Shown: positions 54,771 through 64,000 of the stretch, one piece after another
How positions within the stretch are numbered: position 1 is the stretch's first letter
Layout of the letters: the number at the start of each line of letters is the position of its first letter
NCBI GenBank assembly: GCA_028023455.1
Contig: JAQFVV010012446.1
Coordinates: 7,067,501-7,131,500 of the forward strand
Length of the DNA stretch: 64,000 bases
Direction: 5' to 3'
From: Epiperipatus broadwayi
Lineage: Eukaryota > Onychophora > Udeonychophora > Euonychophora > Peripatidae
The notes under the pieces: model-generated
What the model saw: only the letters and a program-made list of their open reading frames with translations
Databases searched by the model: none
Told to the model about the DNA's origin: nothing
Position numbers and translations under genes: made by a program

Positions 54771-56929
54771 AGTTTATAATTACATACTTATCAAGTTAAG
54801 TCATGTGGTGTATAACTTGATTTTATTTGTTATTATAATTCTGAAATTATAATAAAATAAATATGTTATCGATTAAAGTTTTTACGCCATTGCATAGAAG
54901 AATTTGAAGGTTGATTATTGTTTGTGAAAGATTGATGACCTAATCTGTGAGAAATACATATATATCAGTATGCTCTAGTGAAAATACAATTATTTCTCTC
55001 TCCAAGGTATCTGCATCACCATCTCTGAATTAATGCACGTTATTCTTAGCAATGTAATTTAATCACAAAATTTTAAGGTGCTAGTTTTGTCTGGATCTTG
55101 ACTTCCAATATAAAATGTGACTACACTTCATAAAATTGGTACTGGAATACTTGAAATGATGAATCACGAACATTTTCAAGTAGCTTACCAGATTTAGCAT
55201 TGACATGGAAAACATTGAAAACTATCCTTGCATACAAAAATATTAGCACTTTAAAATTTTACTGTGAATAATTAAAGAAATGCCATTACATAACGTGTTG
55301 ATTCAGAGATAGCTTGAAGAGAGAATCAATCGCCTTGTAACTAGAACATAATGTGTATGTGTACAATAGCTTCCAGATACTCCTAGCATAGGATACATAT
55401 AATGTCAAATGTATATCTACCTATAAAAAACTGTTTAATAGGATAATTATATTGAAGAAGAGTAAATAAAATACAGTCATTCTGTTGCAGATAAATAATT
55501 TTTGTTCAGCTGATATAAGAGAAAGTCACCAGTGAACAGATATTTGATTTATTAAATCAATTGGTTCTAACGAGTAATCAGGAAATAAGATCTTCCAACA
55601 TTTTGACTACAATGAAGATGAAAATTGTATAGGACAAATTACTCTCAAATCACTTGTGCAAAAAGATTGATATATTGAATAACTGGTAACAGATTTGAAA
55701 AAGTATCCCAAATATACGATTGTCCTGAGTTTTGTTTATTCATTATTCAATAAATAACTAATTAGTGAGCAGACTATCTAGGATGGTATTAATGATTCAA
55801 GCTATGAATGTTCAGAGAATTTTAATTTGTTTAATAAAGTGGATTTAACTAGTAACTTATTTCGACTTGAGAGAGATTAAGTAGAATACATATAAATGCT
55901 GATGGTATGTGTTGTTTGAAAGGAGCTTATCTGTAGATTATTTTCACATTGATGATTTGCTGAATTTTAGTGTAGATCCAGTATGAAATTGCTATTGTAT
56001 AATAGGGTAAGAATAAAAGGAATGTTTGAGGAGCTTTTAAATATTAATAAAAAGTCATCAGCAAAGAAGTAGAGTGAGTTATAGGAAAATATTTTTTGTT
56101 ACATGTTTCAATTGATTATTCAGAGGATCCGTACAGATTGCAAAAGACATTGACACAAGCAATGAACCCTGGGACCAAAAAGACTGAATTATTTAAATAT
56201 ATACTTATGGTGTATTAAGTACTTCTATTGGTAAAGTAATTGCAAGCAACAACTATTGAAATTTCTAGAATTGTGAATAGTCACAATTAACATAATCAAA
56301 AGTCCATTTGAAATCAATCTGAAAAACTATGAAGTCTTAAGACAGCAAAAGATTGGCATATTTTTTTGCTACAGACAAATTTGTAACACTTTCTTATAAT
56401 ATTTACAGAGTTTTTGAATTTATAGATTTTGTGAATATAACATAACGAAAAAATTTACAACCATTCTGTAGAATTGACGTATCCAAAGATTTTGAAATTG
56501 GTTTGTTTCAATTTAACATTATATTTGCATCAATATTTAATATAATTACTAGAAAAATTCTATTTTGCACTACCTTTCTATTTTCAAGTAGCTCTAAGAA
56601 TTCATTATGTGTTATAATCCTGAAAAACAATCAAATATTATTACATTGAATAATTTTGATATATTCAAGAATAATGCCAAGTTACTGATTTTTTGTCTTA
56701 TTTATTTGAGTTTAACCGTAAATATCTTGGTCAAAAAAATAACTAACTTATAGAATGTCTTATTGAAAATATGATTGGTTCCTTTTTCAAGATGTTGCAG
56801 CACCATTTCTAAATCAATGCAGGTATTATGTATGATATAATTCAACTCTTCACCACTAAAATTTAACTGCTAACATTTCTGAAGCATGAATTTGCCACGA
56901 AATGTGACGGTGGGTTCATACTTTCATTA
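54771..56929. other. AT-rich sequence, possible transposon debris
   Basis: 55005-55075 and 56805-56870 are loosely similar to each other in the same orientation. No coding motif can be read. Confidence 0.3.
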
Positions 56930-57050
56930 ATTATCTTCAATGCTTGCCCTACCATCACAAAATCTTGTGAAATGCTTTAAAATGTACTCATGAACTTCAC
57001 TATCACACACAGTTTGAATCATTTCAAATGTTTCTTCACAGTTTTCCCAG
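56930..57050 (-). mobile_element. Mariner-like transposase N-terminal fragment
   Basis: The minus strand reads CEETFEMIQTVCDSEVHEY then FTRFCDGRASIED, resembling the helix-turn-helix of mariner transposases (KLGKxxxETFEMIxxxYGxxxx, F.RF.DGR.S.EDD). About 40 codons remain before stops. No catalytic domain is seen downstream. Confidence 0.4.
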
Positions 57051-57774
57051 TTTAATGTTCACATGTTGACCAATTACGAGTCAAGATACAAAACACCCTG
57101 TCACATTTTACGTCATACCTAATGATCCAGACATATTAGCACTGAAATTTTTGTGCTGAGTAACTAAATTGTCACTAAGTAACACTTATTTATTCAGAGG
57201 TGGTGCTGCAAATAGTGGGAGAGAACGCCAGTCACCTTTTCACTGGAATACACTGTAATAATCAGAGCTAGAAGAAATTTAATTAATCTTTGTCAGATCG
57301 TCTGACAATTTGTTTTATTTTTTGTGGGGGTGGAGGGATGTACTCAAAATAATTCTAATCTAATGATGAGTTTTAAAAACCAAATGCTAATTGCGCATCT
57401 TCAACTGAATGAATTCTATACTAACTTATGTACTTTCATCAATTCTATAACATCACAGGATATTTTTTTTATATTTCTGTCTTCCATAATGTATTTGTTA
57501 ATATCTCTAGTCTATTACCAGTTTTAATTTTTATAACAAATACAGTATCACCAACAAGCATTGAATCATCAAGACACTTTTATTTGAAAACATAATAAAT
57601 ATAAGCAACCAAAAAGAAATTTAGATTTGATAAATATGATGAAAAAATCATTAATAATTATATTACTATATGTATAAGAAATAGAAATGTAAATCATCAT
57701 AAATTATAACATCAAGAAAAATTCTAAAAGTCATTCTCATCCTATTCTATAGCATAAATAATCGGACGCCAAAT

Positions 57775-58190
57775 GGTATAGTGCTATAGTATATCCATTC
57801 CCAGACTGGTTTCTGGCCTTTGCCTTCATCATCAAGGATTAATATCAAAGAACTAATGAACTTTATGCATTTAGAAACCACCTTTTCCTACTTTGATAGT
57901 CTGAAATTAAAAAATGAAATTTCGAACTCTAGATCTTCTCACTTGCATATTACATGTTTCTATCTATTTTAGGGTCTTCAATTTGATACCATCTATAGGC
58001 TAATTCACTCTTTGGCTAACGACTTAAATAATATAAATGAATAAAAGGTATTTATGAAGTGGATTTGTTTTAAGTTTGAATTATAGTCTTCAGTAATAAA
58101 GACAAAGTGAAAAAACTTTGTCAGTGGACATATTATACCATTACAACATCTGGTATTTACTGATTACTCAATTCACAATAGATAGGCTCT
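57775..58190. repeat. Decayed foldback element
   Basis: CCCAGACTGGTTTCTGGCC at about 57817 is the complement of the hammerhead-like 3' half (GGCCAGAAACCAGTCTGGG). The right side (GTATTTACTGATTACTCAATTC, about 58150) matches the TTGATTACTC element of other copies. Arms are too diverged to pair well. Confidence 0.45.
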
Positions 58191-58439
58191 TGGAAAGGCA
58201 TGGGAAAATCTTAAAATATTGCAGGTATTAACAATCAAAATTATAATTAAGTAATGTATATGAACAAATATTTTTTTTCAATTTGTTGAACACAAATTTT
58301 AAACAGTAACTGGATTTAAAGTATGTACAGACAAATTATTAATTCTTATTGAAATTAACTGATTTTTATGGTGTTAAAAAATCATGTGTCTCTTAAGTGA
58401 AGGGGGAAATTTAAAAGATAGACAGTTAGTTGTAAATAT

Positions 58440-59175
58440 CACGACTCCAGCTTACACATTGCTGTTTCAATTGCATACTTTTTTTTTCACCACACTTACA
58501 GAATCTACTGTAAAGTTTGGTAATTAATGATTACCAGATGATAATGCTTATTAAATCCCAATTCAGTGCTTTTCTATCCAATATTACCAGACTAGTTTCA
58601 AGCTTATAGTTCTTATTAATGAAGAACATTGAATCTTGGAACAGTGCAGTTGGACTTTTATGATGTAATGCACCTCCCTTCTAACAGCCATTATTTACTT
58701 CTCTGCTTCATTATTACATTATCTGCCAAATTGAAAAACAAATGTTTTCAGTCTAAGCCAACTTAACTGTATAGTCATATAGATCTGAAATCATTTCAGT
58801 GTTTATATATTACATTATTATTTTTTTTAACACCCTTATACCAGAATTTATATAAAACCAATGTATCACATGACTTCAGATCATTCATTGCTGTTTCACC
58901 ACTAATTATACCACCTGAGATGCTAGATGATAATACTTAATAAATCTCTACCCAATAGTTACTTATCCAATGTGGGTTCCTATAAGGAAGGTGTATTAAA
59001 TCCTAAAGATCCATGTGCACTATTCCAAGATCCAAAGCTCCTTACTCATGAAATCCATAAGTTTAAATTATTCTGGAATATTAGACATTAACAGATAATT
59101 TGTTAAATCTTATCATCTGACATTTATTAGTCACTAAAGCTTACAGTGAATGGTATAGCTGTGATGGTGAAAGTA
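58440..59175. repeat. Decayed foldback element
   Basis: Left arm markers are CAGACTAGTTTCAAGCTTATAG (about 58588) and TTGGAACAGTGCAG; right arm markers are CCAAGATCCAAAGCTCCTTACTC (about 59025) and TTATTAGTCACTAAAGCTTAC. The minus-strand ribozyme-like copy reads TTAATAA..GAAACTAGTCTGG, with its CTGA box lost. Confidence 0.5.
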
Positions 59176-59339
59176 AAAAAAAAAGGAATAAATGTGAGGA
59201 AACTAAATTAATAAGTCGTACTTTTCACATTAGTATAGTATATTGACTATTAGACTAACCTATACTAATGTAATTCAATCTCTGCTTAAGACAAATTAAG
59301 AACAATGAAAGCAGTTCAATGAAATTAAAAGCCCAAATT

Positions 59340-62040
59340 GAAATATCATTTTTAACCATTACTGATCCACTATAGGATGAAGATCTCTCCAAATTACATC
59401 CATTTTCTCTCATCTCTAGCATCTCTTATCTATATCCCAGCATACTTCCTTATTTTGTCCATCCATTTCATATGTGATATCTTTTTCTTGGAATCAAGTT
59501 TTAAGATTTCAACTATCCATCTATTATTGTCTCTTTCTAGCAATATGTCCAGCCCAACTCCAGTTTTTTAATTCTTTCAATGATGTCAGTTGTTTGTTCC
59601 CTCACCCATGTATTTCATTTCCAATCTCTTTTTGTTATTCTTAACATGCATCTCTTAAACTTGTTGAGGGATCTGAAGTCTCTATATTGCTCTTCTGTTA
59701 AGCATCCAAGTTTCAGATCCATAAGTAAGAAATGGTAAAACACGTTTATTAAAAAACTTCACTGTCAAACACATAAGCATATTTCATTTTAATATTAAGA
59801 AATGTTCAAACCCAGTTTAATTCTATGATTATTATGTTTGCATCTGTACCAATAATATGATCAAGTTATTTGTAGTTGATACTGTCTTCTAACTCAACCT
59901 TACGATCTTTATTTCTTTTTTTAAGAAATTCCACTGAATATTAATTTAGGCTTTTTAACATTTACTTTCTTATTTTCACCTAATAACTCTTGCAACATTT
60001 CCTGAAGCTCTAAAATATTATTTGCAATAACAACTACATCATCTGCAAATTCTAGGTGATTCAAATAATCTACGATTACTTTTACTTCCTTAGCTTCCCA
60101 TTTTAATTCACATAATACTTTTTGCAAAATTACTGTAAAAGGTTTTGGAGATATGGAGTCACCCCAACTTATACCTTTCTTAATATTAATCTTTTTCATA
60201 TCATTATGTAATCTAATTGTTGCTATTGCATCTTTATAAATATTCTTCAGAATATGATCATATACATTGATGATCCAATGCTTTAATTATTGAAGAAATG
60301 CTTATAGAATCAAAAGTATTTTCATCATCTACAAATCTAAAGAATAATGGTAATTCATATTCATTGGTCCTTTTCATAACTTCTCTCAATACTTAGATAT
60401 GATCCATTGTATTAAAACCACTTTTAAATCAGAATCAAAAGTATTTCCATCATCTACAAATCCAAAGCATAATGGTAATTTATATTCATTGGTCCTTTCT
60501 ATAACTTCTCTCAATACTTAGATATGATCCATTGTATTAAAACCACTTTTAAATGCAGCTTGTTCCTCGGGTTGATTAAAAATGGTTGAAAAGTTTGTAA
60601 TTTGTAATATCTTCTTTAACACCTTTTTTAAGTATTACTATTAATACTGCATTATTCTAATCATCTCATATATCTTTATCATTTGGATATTTGATATATA
60701 ATTTTGTCAAATTTTTTTATATTCCTTCACCTATTTTCTTTTAAGATATTGATTATAATTGTATTACTACCTAGAACTTTTATCTTCTTCATCAATTTAC
60801 TTGCATGTCTCGCTTCATTTAAAATCGTGGGCAATTCAGAAAATATAGTAGTTATAGAAGGTATTTTTCTTTGAATTTTGACACTATATAATTCTTAACA
60901 GAACTTTTTTACATATTTTATAATGTCATCGTTTTTTTTAGAGAATAGTTTCATCTTTTTTATACTAATACTAAGATGTTTTACACTCTTGAGACTTTTA
61001 TACTATTTTACAGCTTTCCTTGGTAGTTCACAGTTATATGTTCTTATATCATTTATCAATTCTTTTTTTTTTTTACACCATTTCACAAAATTTGAAACAT
61101 TAAATCCTTAATGCATCATTTTTATATATCTTCATATTCCTTTTTTTCTTCAAAATTCTATAGTCACACTAAAAATTTTATTGGTCAATTGCTGCTTTTT
61201 TGTTTGCTTACCAGCCATCTTTGTTGCAGTTTTTAAAAGTGTATCAGTTATCTTCCTATTAATTTCATTCAAATCTGAATCATGTTCAAAATTTATTAAT
61301 ATTTGAAAACGATTTGCAAGTTATAATTTAATATCAACTGTGAATATTGCTTTTCTTAATAATTTATCTTTCTATTTTGCCATTAACATGTATCTTATAT
61401 CTCACTAATTGATGATCACTTCCTGTGTTGAATTTATTAAGAACATTACCATCTTGAAATAATATTTTCTATTAATTGAAATGTAATCCAATTCTACTGC
61501 ATTTTTATTTGGATGCTTCCATGTCCATTTTCATTTAACATTTTTCTGGAAAAAATATCAGGTTTTTTTTTTTGGGCAAACTCCACAAGTCTATACACTC
61601 TCATTTTATCACCATAACCAAATTAACCTACAGCATTTTAATTTTTCAATTGTTTTTTTAATTCTAGCATTAAAGTCTTCCATGATAATTTTAAAATATT
61701 GTAATCAAAAACTTTTTGTACATATAAAAATCTTTTACTTTGTCATCACAATGAGAACTTGTTGGGGCATAAACCTGAATTATCTGCAACATGCGATTTA
61801 AACAAAATATTATTTGCTATTAAATTGAATAACTAATCTTGCCACTCTGTTCACATCAATCTTTAAAATGTTGTTCTTCCACTTTTTATTTATAAGAAAT
61901 GCTACTCAACTTGTATTTCTAATGGTTGTGCCTTTGTAGTACAGTATATGTCCATTTTTCAAATCAATTGTCTCTTCACCTTTTCTTTTAACTTCTCAAA
62001 GTCCAATAATGTCCCATTTAATATTAGATAGTTCTTCCAA
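59340..62040 (-). mobile_element. RTE LINE relic (minus strand)
   Basis: It is collinear with the RTE at 12071-15078. The tail lies near 59360-59760, the FADD region (LEFADDVVVIANN) at about 60050, GDSISPKPFTVILQ at about 60160, and endonuclease pieces from 61370 to 62030 (GSDHQ-type at about 61410, VYAPTSS at about 61770). It carries a 125-bp tandem duplication (start points 60306 and 60431). Numerous stops make it inactive. Confidence 0.8.
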
Positions 62041-64000
62041 AAATTGGAATAAACGTAGCTATTTTAATTATATAGACAATTACATTAATATATACAGTGT
62101 TGCCCTTTGGATTTTGAAAACAGGGACAAAAATATGGAGTGGGTGCCCAGTAAATAAAAAAGTTAATAAATAAATAAAATCTTTAATTTTTAATACAAGA
62201 AAGGTACATACACAACATTTAGTGGAAATTTAGTATGCTTTATTTAAAAAATAAGCGTTAACTTTATGTATAAGAATTTACATTAAATGTCGGTCTCAGT
62301 CTATTTTATTAATGTCTAAGATTGAAATAAGGTAGCCCCACTAGCCCTCGGGCATACGCCCAGATGACCAACGTTAAGAACGCTGTTGAATATATATATT
62401 CAATAGTAATACTACTTACGGTATTATTAAACTACAGATATAGGGACTGCTTACATAATTATAAAAATAGTATTTTGTGAATTATATTTTGGTGCATATA
62501 TATTTTAGGAATCATATAAGTGACTATTTATATTTATAGAAGAAAATCGTGTGATATTATTGTTAACATTAATGTGCTCGATATTTGTATGAACTTCGAG
62601 GAATCGATTATTATTATTAACGTCATTTTCATTAATTTTAATTTGGTATTAAATCGTCAATGCTATAAAAGTATTATCTCATCTTTGATATTCTTAAAAT
62701 TAATAAAGTTATTTCATATTTTAACAATTAATTGTAATTTATCGTCAGTTTATTTTATTTTTACTTTATTAAAAATTTTCAAATTAAATATTTTTTTATC
62801 AAAATTAGCTTCGAAACTTTAAAAGCGTGTTGACTATATAAAACAAGGATACATTTCATGAATATTTTATTAAAAATGTATTGAATTCAATAAATGAGAA
62901 CTAAAAAAAAAAATACTGAATTATTTTGGCGGGAAAAACATCACGTTTGCCGCCATTATCATTCTTAAAGCTCGGTCGTTAAACTTCTACTTTATAACTT
63001 TTTTAAAAAAGTTGATAATTGGATTTTGGAAATATTTAATACGATTATTAGATTTATTAAAATGTACAAATATTTTTATAACAATATATTAATTAATTAA
63101 TATATTTTTAAGCAGCTAAATATTGCTCTTCGGTGCCAAACGTTCCATAAATAAATTTATCAATCTAACATGGCAATTAGATATATGTTTCAATGAAACG
63201 TATTTATATGACTGCATGTAATAGTATAATAAAAAAGGGCACTTTAATTACACATCAAATTTACACAGTATATATCTTGCGCCAAGAAAATTTGCATTTA
63301 ATAGTTTATAATCTTGAAAGATTTTTATTGACTTTTCTAAAAATATTAAAAATCATTAATTCATTATAATCCATAATACTGTAATATGTAAGGAACTGAA
63401 ACCTCCATATTTTATTGCAGAATAAATTTATTGTATAGAAAATCTTTTAGCATAAAAAAAAAAAATTTACACTATAAATGTACATTTTATATTTATTCAT
63501 GCAGTATCCTACTACATTTTTCTAAATGACTTATGTAATCATCACATGATCACCATTTCTTATGTAATCAAGATATAAAATAAAAAAGCAATACTCTAAT
63601 TATAATTAAGTAGTCATATCAGTTTCAGTTACTTTATGCAAAATCTATTCTTCTTTTGAAAGACTTCTTAATAGATAAATCTTAATGTCCTGTGTAATGT
63701 CGAACAATAGCTCAAGATTTCTGGATCATAACTTACCTTGCCATTTCTGGTGCTTAAAACCATATGACCTTCCAAGTGATTAATTACTTATTTATTTGTA
63801 AAAAGAAAATATTAACATATGTGTGTGTGTGATCTATCTTCTTTATATACATTTAATATTGTTTTAAAGCTCATATTTTATTGTTACTTATTTGGCATAC
63901 TTTTTTTTTTAGATATCTATCTGTGTTATGGAAGAATTTTCAGATATTTCTGCTAATAGATTCTCTAGTAGCTTTATTAACTTCTTCAGTTCCATAAATA
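62041..64000. other. AT-rich sequence at the right end, no gene recognised
   Basis: One open frame of 100 codons (62520-62822) is made of Ile/Asn/Phe-rich low-complexity residues and is judged spurious. A short CpG-containing block lies at 62335-62380 and another at 62924-62960. CATCACATGATCACCATTTC at about 63541 is an isolated outer end of the foldback family. Confidence 0.4.
62924..62960. promoter_or_regulatory. E2F- and YY1-like site pair
   Basis: TTTTGGCGGGAAAA (62924-62937) is a textbook E2F consensus, and GCCGCCATTATC (62949-62960) is close to a YY1 site. In CpG-poor DNA this pair suggests a promoter, possibly of a gene outside or poorly visible in the window. No ORF with recognisable homology is adjacent. 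Confidence 0.3.

Noticed and set aside
62520-62822. 100-codon frame near the right end
   Set aside because: Ile/Asn/Phe low complexity, no splice or homology sign; expected by chance at this AT content.

Overview
The window is nuclear DNA of an AT-rich animal genome, most likely an arthropod. A gene with introns, a replication-dependent H2A/H2B pair with metazoan 3' stem-loops, and dense non-LTR and LTR retrotransposon debris show it is animal. The H2A N-terminus ([12 protein letters not shown]) is of the arthropod type. Species cannot be told from the sequence alone.

Layout. 1-9.8 kb holds the last two coding exons of a mitochondrial carrier of the SLC25A42 (coenzyme A/ADP carrier) type, read rightwards. 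They are separated by a 6.9 kb intron packed with nested transposons: an old RTE LINE split by a solo LTR and by a 1.4 kb insert, plus foldback elements. 11.7-15.2 kb is a nearly full-length but frameshifted RTE LINE that sits inside an 85-bp-armed hairpin element. 17.0-21.4 kb is a young, apparently intact Ty3/Gypsy element of Mag type: 220-bp LTRs that differ at two sites, a tRNA-Ser primer site and one open 1298-codon gag-pol. It is inserted in an older foldback element. 22-30 kb is a patchwork of LINE relics, foldback elements and two modular hairpin arrays. 30.6-37.1 kb holds two relics of a second LINE family in opposite orientations. 40.7-41.9 kb holds the divergent histone H2A and H2B genes. 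43.5-43.8 kb is a possible terminal exon of an unidentified gene. 43.9-46.8 and 59.3-62.0 kb are two further minus-strand RTE relics. 48.6-49.2 and 52.6-53.4 kb are relics of a CR1/Jockey-like LINE. The rest is AT-rich non-coding sequence.

The most interesting signal is a set of foldback (inverted-repeat) elements whose arms or apex contain hammerhead-ribozyme-like motifs: CTGANGA, a stem II hairpin, GAAA, a palindromic short stem III ending in a cleavable NUH triplet, then a strand that pairs back as stem I. More than fifteen occurrences can be read across the window, in at least four sequence subfamilies. The best (minus strand, about 39766-39706) keeps every core base and forms the apex of a roughly 65-bp-arm hairpin. 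Related copies near 52.43 kb and 23.17 kb carry paired changes in stem I, as expected for a conserved RNA fold. One element (3325-3765) carries two motifs in direct tandem, 161 bp apart from cut site to cut site, like a retrozyme repeat unit. Some copies also carry tRNA B-box-like sequences, suggesting SINE-like origin. Hammerheads are known from Penelope-like elements, schistosome SINE-like repeats and animal retrozymes. This inverted-pair organisation is the part that may be undescribed.

The host genes visible here do not form an obvious functional group.
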